The notes: generated by a model from the letters alone, not told the origin. DNA of 64,000 nucleotides from Roseateles sp. (GCA_016790285.1 JAEUPJ010000050.1:155895-219894); one strand, 5' to 3'; counted from the first letter of the stretch, positions 36,040 to 48,036 are shown. Numbers and translations: made by a program.

Positions 36040-36522
36040 ATGCAGCCCATGAATGAAGATATCGACGCCATCGACCTGCGCCTGCTGGAGGCGCTGCAAG
36101 CCGATGCCTCGCTCAGCAACCAGGACCTGGCCGCGCGCGTGGCGGTGTCGCCGGCCACCTGCCTGCGGCGCGTGAAGCGCCTGGTGGACGCCGGCATCAT
36201 CGAGCGTCGCGTGGCGCTCCTGTCCCCCGACAAGCTCGGCGCCGGGCTGCAAGCGCTGCTGGAGATCACGCTGGACCGCCAGGGCGCCGAGCACCTGGAC
36301 GCCTTCGAGGCCCGCGCCGTGCAGGAGGACGCCGTGCAGCAGTGCTGGCGGGTGTCGCCGGGGCCGGACTTCGTGCTGGTGGTGCAGGTGGCCGACATGC
36401 CGGCCTACCACGCCCTCACCCAGCGCCTGCTCACGCAGGACGCGAACGTGCGCAATATCAAGGCCTTCTTCAGCGTGAAGCGGGCCAAGTTCGACACCCG
36501 CATCACGCTGCCGGCGCGCTAA
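36040..36522 (+). CDS. Lrp/AsnC-family transcriptional regulator
   Basis: 160 aa. An N-terminal helix-turn-helix (LLEALQADASLSNQDLAARV, then VSPATCLRRVKRLVDAGII) is followed by a RAM/AsnC ligand domain (QQCWRVSPGPDFVLVVQVAD; TQDANVRNIKAFFSVKRAKF). Start at ATG 36040; a second ATG three codons later is possible. It resembles the Lrp paralogues that respond to amino acids. It is divergent from glmS with a palindromic site just upstream, and a bidirectional hairpin follows the stop. The effector cannot be read from the sequence. Confidence 0.9.
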   Translation: MQPMNEDIDAIDLRLLEALQADASLSNQDLAARVAVSPATCLRRVKRLVDAGIIERRVALLSPDKLGAGLQALLEITLDRQGAEHLDAFEARAVQEDAVQQCWRVSPGPDFVLVVQVADMPAYHALTQRLLTQDANVRNIKAFFSVKRAKFDTRITLPAR

Positions 36523-36542
36523 GGCCCGCACAGGCAAAAGAA

Positions 36543-36562
36543 AAGCGGCCCGCAGGCCGCTT
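36543..36562. terminator. bidirectional hairpin between the Lrp gene and the protease gene
   Basis: AAGCGGCC - CGCA - GGCCGCTT gives a perfect 8-bp stem with a 4-base loop. On the minus strand it is followed by a T-rich run (TTTTCTTTT), so it is a good rho-independent terminator for the protease gene; it also closes the rightward lrp transcript. Confidence 0.8.
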
Positions 36563-36606
36563 GGTCACGGGCGCCTGGGGCGCTCGTCAGTCGCTCGTCA
36601 GTCGTT

Positions 36607-37779
36607 TCAGGCGCGGCGGCGGCGCGCGGCGGCCGCCACCAGGCCCAGGCCAGCCAGCATCAGGGCGTAGGTCTCGGGTTCCGGCACCGGCACGGCGGGG
36701 TTCACCACGGAGTTGATCCAGGCCTGCTGGTCGAACACGGCGGTGGAGCCGGACAGGTCGCCGTAGCTGCTGCCATTGTTCGGGCGCGTGTCGCAGCCGG
36801 TCAGGCCGACGAAGTCGCAGGCGCCCGTGCCGTTGGTCTGGTTGCCGTTCCAGCCCCAGGAGTGCACGGCGCTCAGCAGCCACTGGCCGGAGGCCGCATC
36901 CCAGACGAAGTCGCCACCGCCCGAGTCGCCACCGGCGATCAGGGCTTCGTTGGCGCCGAGGCCGGTGCCACTGGTCCAGGCATTGCCCGTCACGCCGGCA
37001 ATGCGGCCGAGCGTGTTGTTGGCCGCAGCGCCGCTGGCGTTGTCGAAGTCCGACATGTAGGTGGTGCCGGTGTAGTAGGCGGCGTTGTAGCCCCAGCCTG
37101 CCACCACCGAGTCGACCGCCTGGTTGAAGGTCTTGCTGGTGACGTCGAAGGTGTTGTAGCCGTAGTGGCCGTAGTTGCCGTCGTTCCAGTTCGGGCCGGT
37201 CGACGAGGTGGCCGTGCCCGAGGTGCCATAGCCGGCCATCAGGAAGGTCTTGCCGACGTCGTTCGTCGTGCTGAGCTTGTAGCCCTGGATGTTGGTGACG
37301 GGCGCGCTGAGCTTCAGGATGGCCAGGTCGGTGCCGGCGTCAGCGGAGTTGTCGAAACCTTGCCACAGCGGGTGCAGCGTGGCGTTGCCTTGCGAAACGG
37401 TGCGCGTGACGGACGCGACGCCGTTGTAGTAGCCGAACATCACGGTCATGTTGCCGACGAAGTCATCGGCGCAGTGGCCAGCCGTCAGCACATAGGCGCC
37501 ACCTTGCAGCAGCGAGCCCGAGCAGGCGTAGGTGCCGCCATCCGAAGCGGTGAACTCCAGCAGCGCCACGCCGTCGAGGGCGGCCACGCCGTTGAACAGC
37601 TGACCCGGCGCAAAACGCCAGTTCGACGGGGAGCTGGTGTTGCCCGTGGTGGGGGTCAGGGAGCCGATGTCGGCCGACAGCAGGCCGGAGGGCGTGGCCA
37701 TCGCGGCCTGGGCCACGAACAGGGCGGCCGTGAGTGCGCTGAGCTTGAGGATGGACTTCATGGAGGATTTGGACGTCAT
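36607..37779 (-). CDS. secreted trypsin-like serine protease with PEP-CTERM signal
   Basis: 390 aa from ATG 37779 (ATG 37761 also possible). Signal peptide ends AAMA. Catalytic triad: His near 102 (VLTAGHC), Asp near 151 (AGTDLAILKL), Ser near 286 (GGDSGGGDF). The C-terminus has PVPEPETYALMLAGLGLVAA and an RRRR tail, a PEP-CTERM exosortase sorting signal. Substrate specificity is not readable. It is exported and probably surface-associated or released with extracellular matrix. A hairpin at 36543 terminates it. It is the second PEP-CTERM protein in the window, which implies an exosortase elsewhere in the genome. Confidence 0.9.
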   Translation of the reverse strand: MTSKSSMKSILKLSALTAALFVAQAAMATPSGLLSADIGSLTPTTGNTSSPSNWRFAPGQLFNGVAALDGVALLEFTASDGGTYACSGSLLQGGAYVLTAGHCADDFVGNMTVMFGYYNGVASVTRTVSQGNATLHPLWQGFDNSADAGTDLAILKLSAPVTNIQGYKLSTTNDVGKTFLMAGYGTSGTATSSTGPNWNDGNYGHYGYNTFDVTSKTFNQAVDSVVAGWGYNAAYYTGTTYMSDFDNASGAAANNTLGRIAGVTGNAWTSGTGLGANEALIAGGDSGGGDFVWDAASGQWLLSAVHSWGWNGNQTNGTGACDFVGLTGCDTRPNNGSSYGDLSGSTAVFDQQAWINSVVNPAVPVPEPETYALMLAGLGLVAAAARRRRA

Positions 37780-37994
37780 GGAGGAAGTCGCAGCCTTCTG
37801 AGCCGCGAGGAATCGATGCTGGCATGAACTTCTGCTCACGCCGAGTGAAATGACCCCCGGCTTCGAGGGGGAGCGAATCCCCTAGGCGACAGCGGCAGGC
37901 GCGCCGGCTACTCCCGCTGTCGGGTGCGGCCTGGCGCAGCTCAAGGCGCACTCGAATCCCGGGGTCGGGCTGCCTCAGACACTATTGACGAGGA

Positions 37995-40478
<2,484 letters not shown>

Positions 40479-40595
40479 TTGTGGGCGAAAGCTATCAAAA
40501 ATGATTCGCCTTGCCTTCGGATTGCGACAGGGGCGGCGCCTGCACCCGCGAAGTAGTACCGCCTCGCACGGCCGGCACGCCGCGCCGGGTGGCGC

Positions 40596-41777
40596 TCAGC
40601 GCTTGAGGATGCCCAGGCCCTTGAGGTAGTCGCCTTCGGGAAAGCGCACGGTCTGCGGGTGGTCGGCGGCGGCGGACAGCCGCTCGACGATGTAGCCGTC
40701 CACGCCGGCGTCCAGGCCCGCGCCGGCCACGATCTTGTGGAAGAGATCGGGGGCGATGCCGCCTGAGCACGAGAAGGTGTACAGCAGCCCGCCGTCGGCC
40801 AGCAGCATGAAGGCCAGGCGGTTGATGTCCTTGTAGGCGCGGGCCGCGCGCTCGGCGTGCGCCGCGGCGGGGGCGAACTTGGGCGGGTCCAGCACGATGG
40901 CGTCGAAGCGCCGGCCCTCGGCGAGGCAGCGGCGCAACGTGGCGTTCACGTCGGCGTCCCAGGCCTGGTGGCGGCCCGCGTCGAAGCCGTTGAGGGCCAC
41001 GTGGGCCGTCGCGCGCGCGAGCGCCGGGCCGGAGGAGTCGACGCTGATCACCTCGCTCGCACCGCCTGCCAGCGCAGCCACCGAGAAGCCGCCGGTGTAG
41101 CTGAAGCAGTTGAGCACGCTGCGCACGCCGTACTGCTTCACCGCGTCGGCGAAGCGGCGGCGGCTGTCGCGCTGGTCGAGGTAGTAGCCGGTCTTGTGGC
41201 CCTCGGCGACGTCCAGCGTGAGTTGCCAGTCGTGCTCGCGGATGGTCAGCGCCGTGGGGCCTTCGCCGCGCAGCCAGCCGGTCTGCACGGGCAGGCCTTC
41301 CCATTCGCGCGCCTGGGCGTCGGAGCGCTCGTACAGGCGGGTCAGGCCGGTGGCGGCCAGCAGCGCGTCGGCGATGACGGCCTTCCAGCGCTCCACGCCG
41401 GCGCTGGTGAACTGCGCCACCAGGGTGTCGACGTAGCGGTCGACGATGAGCCCGGGCAGGCCGTCGGCCTCGCCGTGGATCAGGCGCACGGCGTCGGATG
41501 CGATCGGCAGCCGCGCGCGCATCGCCAGGGCCTGGGCGATGCGCCGCTGGAAGAAGGCCGCGTCGATGCGCTCGCCTTCGTCGAAGCTCCAGGCGCGCAG
41601 CCGGATCTGAGACTGCGGGCTGAAGGCCGCCCAGGCGAGGAACTGGCCATCGGCCGCCGCCACACGCACGGTCTCGCCCGCGTCGCCGCCGCCCCGCGCG
41701 ACGGAGCTCTCGAAGACCCAAGGGTGGCGCTTGACGAGGGAGCGCTCCTTGCCGGGTCGCAGGGTGACGGTCTTCAT
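40596..41777 (-). CDS. rlmI: 23S rRNA m5C1962 methyltransferase RlmI
   Basis: 393 aa from ATG 41777. An N-terminal PUA domain (VTLRPGKERSLVKRHPWVFE) is followed by an RlmI middle domain and a Rossmann methyltransferase: VLNCFSYTGGFSVAALAGGA for SAM binding, DAIVLDPPKFAP, and catalytic Cys in TFSCSGGIAPDLF. RlmI methylates C1962 of 23S rRNA in E. coli. It overlaps the preceding outer-membrane protein gene by 4 bp (ATGA), so it is at the end of a coupled operon. The symbol is given by the full motif set. Confidence 0.92.
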   Translation of the reverse strand: MKTVTLRPGKERSLVKRHPWVFESSVARGGGDAGETVRVAAADGQFLAWAAFSPQSQIRLRAWSFDEGERIDAAFFQRRIAQALAMRARLPIASDAVRLIHGEADGLPGLIVDRYVDTLVAQFTSAGVERWKAVIADALLAATGLTRLYERSDAQAREWEGLPVQTGWLRGEGPTALTIREHDWQLTLDVAEGHKTGYYLDQRDSRRRFADAVKQYGVRSVLNCFSYTGGFSVAALAGGASEVISVDSSGPALARATAHVALNGFDAGRHQAWDADVNATLRRCLAEGRRFDAIVLDPPKFAPAAAHAERAARAYKDINRLAFMLLADGGLLYTFSCSGGIAPDLFHKIVAGAGLDAGVDGYIVERLSAAADHPQTVRFPEGDYLKGLGILKR

Positions 41778-43288
41778 CGCTGGAGGGTCCCGAAGGCGTA
41801 GCTGAGGGACAGGTGCGTGAGGGACGTGGACTGGCTGCTGCCGCGCAGGGTGCGGAACTCGCCCACCCCCGCGCGCAACCGCAGCCGCTCGCTGACGGGC
41901 CACTGCGCCCACAGCTCCGCCTGCGTGACGGCGCCGCCGCCCACCCGCACGCCGCCGCCGCCGGCCGCCCCCACCAGCCATTCGCCGCCCACGCGCATGC
42001 CGCCCCACAGCGGGTCGCTCTGCACGCCGGCGCCGAAGAGGCCGAACGAATAGGCGCCCGCGCTGCCCGCGGCCGCGCTGCCGGCCTGCGCCGTGCCATA
42101 GAGCCGCGGCGAGAACTCACGCGTCATGCTCACGGCCAGGTGCGACACCGCCTCGACGCGGCCGTCCTTGAAGCGCATGCGCGGCAGGTGCATGACGCTC
42201 GCGCCGAGCTGCTGCACGCGCACGATGCCGCCCGCGTCCTCGCCGAACGCCACGGGCGTGCGGTCCAGCGGCATGGCGAGCACGGCCCGCAGGTAGGGCG
42301 CGCTGTAGGCGCCGCTGTAGGCGTGGGTGTAGCCGGCGTCCAGGCGCAGGCTCGGGCCCCAGGGCGTGATCCAGCGCAGCGTGGGGCCGGCGCGCAGCAG
42401 CACGCCGCTGCCGGTGTCCAGGTTGCCACCGCCGCCCAGGCCCGCGCCCAGCTGCCCGCCGACGCGCAGGCGCGGGCTGCCGAACAAGGGCCAGTCCTGG
42501 CCGATCTGGCCCAGCACTTCCATGTAGCCGTCGGCGCCGCCCTTGGCCGCGCCCGATGCCTCGATGCCCCACCAGCTGCCGTCGACGATGTACTGCCGCA
42601 GCTCGGCGCCGGCCTTGCCGATGCGCCGCTGCATGGGGTTGCCGCTGCGGTCGCGGCTGGAGGCGCTGGGCTTTTCCATGCCGCCCGTCAGGGCGATCTC
42701 GTCGAAGCCCAGGCCGGTGCGCTGGGAAGCGCGGCCAGGCCGGCCGGCGTCGCTGGGCGAGAAGCTCGGGAAGCCCATCGAGCGGCCCAGCGTGAAGGCC
42801 AGGCCCACGCCGCTCTTCACGTTGCCGCTCGGGAAGCGGATCTGCGACACGCCGACGCCCGTGTACCAGGCGCCGACCTCGGTGCGCAGCGACAGCTCCG
42901 GGCGCAGCATCAGCCCGCCGCCAAAGCGCAGCTGCTGGCTGGACAGCCCCCCGCCCGCGCCCACGTACAGGCTCGCGGCCAGGTGGGTGTTGGGCGTGAG
43001 CCGCCAGCGCCGCTGCCCGGTGAAGCCGACCGTGAAGATGCCGCCGTAATTGCCCTTGGCCGCGCCGTACACGCCGGGGCCGAAGCCCCAGTCCTCGTCC
43101 AGCGCCATCAGGTAGTTGATCGACGCAAAGGCCGTGCGACCGCCGTCGGGCATCTTCATGCGCGTCCAGTTGCCCTCCACCGCCGCCGGGCGCACCGTCT
43201 GCAGACGCGCAAACGGCGCATCATCGGGAACCGCCTGGGCCAACACTGGAGCGAGCGCGAAGAGCGCCGCGACGGAGCGAGCGGACAC
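41774..43288 (-). CDS. exported beta-barrel-like protein, unknown function
   Basis: 504 aa from GTG 43288, chosen because it gives a compact signal peptide (ARSVAALFALAPVLAQA); a frame from ATG 43363 would read through a dyad-rich element. The mature protein is Gly-rich with many alternating aromatic strands: VYGAAKGNYGGIFTVGFTGQ, LAASLYVGAGGGL, LRVGGQLGAGLGGGGNL, YAFGTLQ at the C-terminus. This is typical of outer-membrane porin-like barrels ending in an aromatic-rich strand. I recognise no family. It is between rlmI and xerC and overlaps rlmI by 4 bp, so it is co-expressed with housekeeping genes. Confidence 0.72.
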   Translation of the reverse strand: MSARSVAALFALAPVLAQAVPDDAPFARLQTVRPAAVEGNWTRMKMPDGGRTAFASINYLMALDEDWGFGPGVYGAAKGNYGGIFTVGFTGQRRWRLTPNTHLAASLYVGAGGGLSSQQLRFGGGLMLRPELSLRTEVGAWYTGVGVSQIRFPSGNVKSGVGLAFTLGRSMGFPSFSPSDAGRPGRASQRTGLGFDEIALTGGMEKPSASSRDRSGNPMQRRIGKAGAELRQYIVDGSWWGIEASGAAKGGADGYMEVLGQIGQDWPLFGSPRLRVGGQLGAGLGGGGNLDTGSGVLLRAGPTLRWITPWGPSLRLDAGYTHAYSGAYSAPYLRAVLAMPLDRTPVAFGEDAGGIVRVQQLGASVMHLPRMRFKDGRVEAVSHLAVSMTREFSPRLYGTAQAGSAAAGSAGAYSFGLFGAGVQSDPLWGGMRVGGEWLVGAAGGGGVRVGGGAVTQAELWAQWPVSERLRLRAGVGEFRTLRGSSQSTSLTHLSLSYAFGTLQR

Positions 43289-43348
43289 CGCAGGTCCGGC
43301 TTTGCCGGGCTGACGGTGTCGACCCCTGGAGGGGTCCGGCGAAGCCGG
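43284..43348. repeat. dyad-rich element between xerC and the barrel gene
   Basis: Four stacked inverted repeats in 65 bp: GACACCG (43284-43290) with CGGTGTC (43314-43320) enclosing CCGGCTTTGCCGG, then GACCCCTGGAGGGGTC (43321-43336), then CCGGCGAAGCCGG (43336-43348). It looks like a REP/BIME-type intergenic element rather than coding sequence. In RNA it could form three hairpins between the xerC stop and the next gene. Confidence 0.6.
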
Positions 43349-43359
43349 TACGGGATGGG

Positions 43360-44283
43360 TCATTTCTTGGCGCGGGGGTGAGCCGCGTCGTAGATGCGCG
43401 CCAGGTGCTGGTGGTCCAGCTGGGTGTAGACCTGGGTCGTCGTGATGTGGGCGTGGCCCAGCAGCTCCTGCACGGCGCGCAGGTCTCCGCTGGACTGGAG
43501 CAGGTGGGAGGCGAAGCTGTGGCGCAGCATGTGCGGGTGCACGTGGGCCGGGCTGCCGGCGGCCACCGCGCGGCTGCCGAGCATGGCGCGCAACGTGGAG
43601 CCGGCGATGCGGTGGCCGCGCGCGCCGACGAACAACGCCGGCTCGCCCGGCGCGGCCAACTGGGGCCGCACGGCAAGCCAGGCCCGCAGCGCATCGGCCG
43701 CGGCGCGGCCGAGCGGGGTGCTGCGGCGCTTGCCGCCCTTGCCGAGCACGTGCACCTCGCCCGCCTGCAGGTCCACCCAGCCGGCGGCGCCGCCGCTGGC
43801 CTGTGCGTCCAGGCTGGTCAGCTCCGACGCGCGCAGGCCGGCGCCGTAGAGCAGCTCGACCATCGCGCGGTCCCGCGCTTCCAGGCGCGAATCGGCCGCG
43901 TCGTCGGGGGCATAGGCCGCCAGCTGCACGGCGTCGTCCACGCCCAGCGCCTTGGGCAGGGGCTTGGGCGCCTTGGGCGCACGCAGGCCGTCGAAAGGGT
44001 TCAGGGCCACGCGGCCCTGCAGGCCCAGCCAGCGGTAGGCGCTGCGCCAGACGGACAGCAGCAGCGCGATCGACTTCGGCGCCAGCCCCTCGCGGTGCAG
44101 CAGCGCGGCCAGGCGGCGCGCCTGCGCGAGCGTCAGCGCCCGCGCGGGCAACCCGGCGTCCGCCAGCATGGCCTGCAGGCGCGCCAGGCCGTCGGTGTAC
44201 AGGCGCAGCGTGCGTGGACTCAGGCGTTGCTGCACGCGGGCGTGCTGCAGGTAGTCCTGGAAGTCCGGCGCCAGCTCGGTCAT
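43360..44283 (-). CDS. xerC: tyrosine recombinase XerC
   Basis: 307-aa site-specific recombinase. An N-terminal SAM-like domain (FQDYLQHARVQQRLSPRTL) is followed by the catalytic domain with Arg151 (GLRASELT), Lys near 184 (GKGGKRR), H251-x-x-R254 (HMLRHSFASH), His277 and nucleophile Tyr286 (TTQVYTQ). With XerD it resolves chromosome dimers at dif. ATG 44283 overlaps the stop of the DUF484 gene by 4 bp. This lpxL-dapF-DUF484-xerC order is common in betaproteobacteria, which supports orthology. Confidence 0.95.
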   Translation of the reverse strand: MTELAPDFQDYLQHARVQQRLSPRTLRLYTDGLARLQAMLADAGLPARALTLAQARRLAALLHREGLAPKSIALLLSVWRSAYRWLGLQGRVALNPFDGLRAPKAPKPLPKALGVDDAVQLAAYAPDDAADSRLEARDRAMVELLYGAGLRASELTSLDAQASGGAAGWVDLQAGEVHVLGKGGKRRSTPLGRAAADALRAWLAVRPQLAAPGEPALFVGARGHRIAGSTLRAMLGSRAVAAGSPAHVHPHMLRHSFASHLLQSSGDLRAVQELLGHAHITTTQVYTQLDHQHLARIYDAAHPRAKK

Positions 44284-44996
44284 GCGCTGGCCAGCAGCCC
44301 GGCGAGGCCCGCGCTGGCGATCTCGCCGACGCGGGTGAGGAAGTCGGTGCCCATCTCGGCGGTGTAGCGCGTGGGGTCGGGCGAGCCGAGCACGAGCAGG
44401 CCAAAGGGCTTGTCGTCCTGCACGCCCGGCTGGTGCAGCGGGATGAGGGCCAGCGACGTCGCCGTGCCGCCGCTTTCGCTCAGGCCCAGCCAGCGCGCGG
44501 CCTCGAAGCCGGAGTTCACCCCGCAGTAGGGCTGGCTCAGGCTGGAGGCGAAGCTCTTCACGTCGGCACTGACGGAGGCGGCATACTCGGCGCTCTCGAA
44601 CGCCGGCGCCACGCCCCACAGGCGCAGGCTGGCCTGCGGGATCATGAACTGGTGACGCAGCTCGGTCAGCAGCACCTCCGGCAGCGCCGCGGGCGTGCCG
44701 GCCGCGCGCATGACGGCCAGCGTCCAGCGGTGCAGGCGGTCGGCGATGGCGACGTTGTCCTGGCCGTTGCGGATCATCTCGATGATGCGCATCTCCAGGC
44801 CCTTGATCTTCTCGCGCAGCATCTCCGCCTGGCGCTCCTGCAGCGACACGGCGCGCGCGCCATGCGGGTGCTGCAGCTGCACGGTGGCCAGCAGCGCCGC
44901 GTGGCGCTCGAAGAAACCGGGGGTCGCCGCCAGGTAGTTGGCGATGTCGGTCTCGGTGATGCCTTGCACCGCGTCAGCGGCCGGGTTGGAACTCAC
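44280..44996 (-). CDS. DUF484 family protein (GAF-like)
   Basis: 238 aa from GTG 44996, whose first bases overlap the dapF stop. The N-terminus reads [20 protein letters not shown], a short coiled coil follows ([19 protein letters not shown]), and the C-terminal part is GAF-like ([40 protein letters not shown]). DUF484 proteins are almost always encoded between dapF and xerC in proteobacteria, and their function is still unclear. It overlaps xerC by 4 bp. Ligand binding by the GAF-like part is family inference. Confidence 0.9.
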   Translation of the reverse strand: MSSNPAADAVQGITETDIANYLAATPGFFERHAALLATVQLQHPHGARAVSLQERQAEMLREKIKGLEMRIIEMIRNGQDNVAIADRLHRWTLAVMRAAGTPAALPEVLLTELRHQFMIPQASLRLWGVAPAFESAEYAASVSADVKSFASSLSQPYCGVNSGFEAARWLGLSESGGTATSLALIPLHQPGVQDDKPFGLLVLGSPDPTRYTAEMGTDFLTRVGEIASAGLAGLLASA

Positions 44997-45832
44997 AGCT
45001 CGATCTCTCCGTCAAAAACTTTCACTGCGGGGCCGGTCATCAGCACCGGGTTCTCGCCACCCGCCCATTCGATGCGCAGCTGTCCGCCGCGGGTCTGCAC
45101 TTCCACGGCGGCGTCGAGCCACCCCAGGCGGATGCCCGCGACGACCGCCGCGCAGGCGCCCGTGCCGCAGGCCAGCGTCTCACCGGCGTCGCGCTCGTAC
45201 ACGCGCAGCGCGATGCGGTCGCGGGCGAGCACCTGCATGAAGCCCGCATTCACGCGCCTCGGGAAGCTCGCGTGGTGCTCGATGCGAGGCCCGAGCGTGA
45301 GCACCGGCGCCGTCTCGACGTCGTCCACGCGCTGCACGGCGTGCGGGTTGCCCATGGACAACACGGCCACCTCCACGCCCTCGACGGGCCAGAGCTCGAA
45401 GCCGTTCACGCGGCGCGGCTGCAGGCCGGTGGCGTCGAAGGGCAGCGCGGCATGCTCGAACACCGGCGCCCCCATGTTCACGGTCACACGGCCATCGTCC
45501 TGCAGTTGCAGGCGCAGGCGGCGGTTCATGGTGTCGACCTGGATCTCGCGCTTGGCCGACAGGCCGGCGTCGGCCACGTAGCGCACGAAGCAGCGCGCGC
45601 CGTTGCCGCAGTGCTCCACCTCGTCGCCGGTGTTGTTGAAGATGCGATAGCGGAAGTCCGCTCCGGCGTCGATGCTCGGCTCGATGACGAGGATCTGGTC
45701 GCAGCCCACGCCGAAGCGGCGGTCGCCCAGCAGGCGCATCTGCGCCGGCGTCAGCGTGAACGGCTCGCGGGTGGCATCGATGACGACGAAGTCGTTGCCG
45801 GCCCCGTGCATCTTGGTGAAGCGCAATCTCAT
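44993..45832 (-). CDS. dapF: diaminopimelate epimerase
   Basis: 279 aa, full length. Both catalytic Cys are present: C75 in [10 protein letters not shown] and C222 in [11 protein letters not shown]-terminal [13 protein letters not shown] and the central MGNPHAV motif are canonical. It converts LL- to meso-diaminopimelate for lysine and peptidoglycan synthesis. It overlaps lpxL by 4 bp upstream and the DUF484 gene by 4 bp downstream. Start at ATG 45832 within the lpxL stop. Confidence 0.97.
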   Translation of the reverse strand: MRLRFTKMHGAGNDFVVIDATREPFTLTPAQMRLLGDRRFGVGCDQILVIEPSIDAGADFRYRIFNNTGDEVEHCGNGARCFVRYVADAGLSAKREIQVDTMNRRLRLQLQDDGRVTVNMGAPVFEHAALPFDATGLQPRRVNGFELWPVEGVEVAVLSMGNPHAVQRVDDVETAPVLTLGPRIEHHASFPRRVNAGFMQVLARDRIALRVYERDAGETLACGTGACAAVVAGIRLGWLDAAVEVQTRGGQLRIEWAGGENPVLMTGPAVKVFDGEIEL

Positions 45833-46707
45833 GGGGCCGGATTATCGGGCGCCGCACCGATGTCCAGGCCACGCGGCTGCTTGTAGCGGTGATAGCCCCA
45901 CAGGTATTGCCCCGGCGCGCGGCGGATCAGGCTTTCCATGGCGGCATTGACCGTGGCGGCGGCAGCCTCGGCGGGCGCATCCGGCGCGATCTCGGGCGCC
46001 GGCAGCACATGCACGACGAAGCCCTGCCCGCCCGGGCGTCGCTCGCCCCAGATGAGCAGCACGGCGGCACCCGTCTGCTGCACGAGGCGCGCGGCCAGCG
46101 TCATGGTGTAGGCCGGCTGGCCGAAGAACGGCGCCCACACGCCCAGGCCGTCGGGCGGGACCTGGTCAGGCAGCAGGCCGATGACCTCGCCGCGGCGCAG
46201 CGCGCGGATCATCTGGCGCACGCCAGCCAGCGACGCGGGAGCCGTTGCCAGCCCGGGCCGCTCGCGGGAACCCGCCATCACGTCGCGCAGCGCCGCCTGC
46301 CGCGCCGGGCGGTAGAGCACGGTAATGGGCGACTCGGGCGTGGTGTAGCGCTCGGCGATGGCCTGCGCGCAGATCTCGAAGCAGCCCAGGTGCGGCGTCA
46401 GCATGACCAGGCCGCGCTTCTCGGCCAGGGCCTGGGCGATCAGCTCGCCGCCGTCCCACTGCAGCGCCGTACCCAGCGGCTTGCCGCGCTGGCCCACCCA
46501 CAGCCAGGGCAGCTCCGCCGCCATGCGGCCGGCCGCCGCGATGGCCGGGCGCGCCTGTGCCCACGGGATGCCCGCCTGCGCCACGTTGGCCTGGAAGCGC
46601 CGCCGGTAGGTGGCCGAGGCGAGGTACACGAGCCAGCCCAGCAAGGCGCCCAATGCGTGCAAAACCGCCAGGGGCAAGCGGGACAACAACCGAAAGAGCT
46701 GGGTCAT
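45829..46707 (-). CDS. lpxL: lipid A acyltransferase (LpxL/HtrB family)
   Basis: 292 aa. One N-terminal transmembrane segment (about 12-30), then the acyltransferase motif H106-x4-E111 (TPHLGCFEI), followed by [15 protein letters not shown] and [20 protein letters not shown]. It transfers a secondary acyl chain to Kdo-lipid A at the inner membrane. It is the first gene of the lpxL-dapF-DUF484-xerC run and is divergent from metK, sharing a 129-bp control region. LpxL versus LpxM cannot be separated by eye. Confidence 0.9.
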   Translation of the reverse strand: MTQLFRLLSRLPLAVLHALGALLGWLVYLASATYRRRFQANVAQAGIPWAQARPAIAAAGRMAAELPWLWVGQRGKPLGTALQWDGGELIAQALAEKRGLVMLTPHLGCFEICAQAIAERYTTPESPITVLYRPARQAALRDVMAGSRERPGLATAPASLAGVRQMIRALRRGEVIGLLPDQVPPDGLGVWAPFFGQPAYTMTLAARLVQQTGAAVLLIWGERRPGGQGFVVHVLPAPEIAPDAPAEAAAATVNAAMESLIRRAPGQYLWGYHRYKQPRGLDIGAAPDNPAP

Positions 46708-46713
46708 GTTTCC

Positions 46714-46809
46714 TATAATCCGCGAATCGCCGAGTTACTGAACTACTTGCGGGGCGATTCACAAATCCCGCTAAAGCGTTCGCCGCACCTCCAGGAGCAA
46801 CGGCGACGC
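46714..46809 (+). promoter_or_regulatory. metK promoter -10 and structured leader
   Basis: TATAAT at 46714-46719 is a perfect -10; no good -35 precedes it. Two hairpins follow: GAATCGCC (46724-46731) with GGCGATTC (46753-46760), perfect over 8 bp; and GCGTTCGCCG (46776-46785) with CGGCGACGC (46801-46809), one bulge. The second loop contains CTCCAGGAG. It does not match the SAH riboswitch core that I know. Regulatory RNA is possible but unproven. Confidence 0.5.
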
Positions 46810-46836
46810 CGTCTACCAAGCAACCGGAGTTTAAAA

Positions 46837-48018
46837 GTGGCGAACGATTTCCTCTTCACGTCTGAATCCGTCTCGGAAGGGCACCCCGACAAGGTGGCCG
46901 ACCAGATCTCGGACGCCATCCTGGACGCGATCTTCGAGCAGGACCCGCGCAGCCGCGTGGCCGCCGAGACACTGTGCAACACAGGCCTGGTCGTGCTGGC
47001 CGGTGAGATCACCACCAACGCCCACGTCGACTACATCCAGGTCGCCCGCGACACCATCAAGCGCATCGGCTACGACAACACCGAGTACGGCATCGACTAC
47101 AAGGGCTGCGCCGTGCTCGTGGCCTACGACAAGCAGAGCAACGACATCGCGCAGGGCGTGGACCACGCCTCCGACGACCACCTCAACACCGGTGCGGGCG
47201 ACCAGGGCCTGATGTTCGGCTACGCCTGCGACGAGACGCCCGAGCTGATGCCCGCGCCCATCTACTACGCCCACCGGCTGGTGGAGCGCCAGGCCCAGCT
47301 GCGCAAGGACGGCCGCCTGCCCTTCCTGCGCCCGGACGCGAAGAGCCAGGTCACGATGCGCTACGTGGACGGCAAGCCCCACAGCATCGACACCGTGGTG
47401 CTCTCCACCCAGCACGCGCCGGAGTACTCGCTCGGCGACCGCATGACCGACGAGTTCTACGAAGCCATCCGCGAGGAACTCATCAAGCCGGTGCTGCCCA
47501 AGGCATGGCTCACGCCCGAGACCAAGTACCTGATCAACCCGACCGGGCGCTTCGTCATCGGCGGCCCGCAGGGTGACTGCGGCCTGACCGGCCGCAAGAT
47601 CATCGTCGACACCTACGGCGGCGCCTGCCCGCACGGCGGTGGCGCGTTCTCCGGCAAGGACCCGTCCAAGGTCGACCGCAGCGCCGCCTATGCCGCGCGT
47701 TATGTCGCCAAGAACGTCGTCGCTGCCGGCCTGGCCCGCCAGTGCCAGATCCAGGTCGCCTACGCCATCGGCGTGGCCCGCCCGATGAACGTGACGGTCT
47801 ACACCGAAGGCACCGGCGTCATCCCCGACGAGCAGATCGCCAAGCTCGTCAACGAGCACTTCGACCTGCGCCCCAAGGGCATCATCCAGATGCTGGACCT
47901 GCTGCGCCCCATCTACTCCAAGACCGCCGCCTACGGCCACTTTGGCCGCGAAGAGCCTGAGTTCACGTGGGAACGTGTCGACAAGGCAGCGGCCCTGCGG
48001 GCTGCCGCCGGCCTGTAA
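46837..48018 (+). CDS. metK: S-adenosylmethionine synthetase
   Basis: 393 aa from GTG 46837 (reads [19 protein letters not shown] after the start). Catalytic and metal motifs are intact: [27 protein letters not shown] and the P-loop [16 protein letters not shown]. It makes S-adenosylmethionine from methionine and ATP. The GTG is kept because upstream in-frame sequence is the shadow of lpxL and the leader; no strong ribosome site is visible (CCGGAG lies 11 bases upstream). A stable hairpin follows the stop. Confidence 0.97.
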   Translation: MANDFLFTSESVSEGHPDKVADQISDAILDAIFEQDPRSRVAAETLCNTGLVVLAGEITTNAHVDYIQVARDTIKRIGYDNTEYGIDYKGCAVLVAYDKQSNDIAQGVDHASDDHLNTGAGDQGLMFGYACDETPELMPAPIYYAHRLVERQAQLRKDGRLPFLRPDAKSQVTMRYVDGKPHSIDTVVLSTQHAPEYSLGDRMTDEFYEAIREELIKPVLPKAWLTPETKYLINPTGRFVIGGPQGDCGLTGRKIIVDTYGGACPHGGGAFSGKDPSKVDRSAAYAARYVAKNVVAAGLARQCQIQVAYAIGVARPMNVTVYTEGTGVIPDEQIAKLVNEHFDLRPKGIIQMLDLLRPIYSKTAAYGHFGREEPEFTWERVDKAAALRAAAGL

Positions 48019-48036
48019 AGCGCCCAGCGAAGTGAA

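Noticed and set aside
46714-46836. SAH riboswitch before metK
   Set aside because: Only AACGGCG is shared; the GAGGAGCGCUGC and GGCUCG parts of the SAH core are absent.
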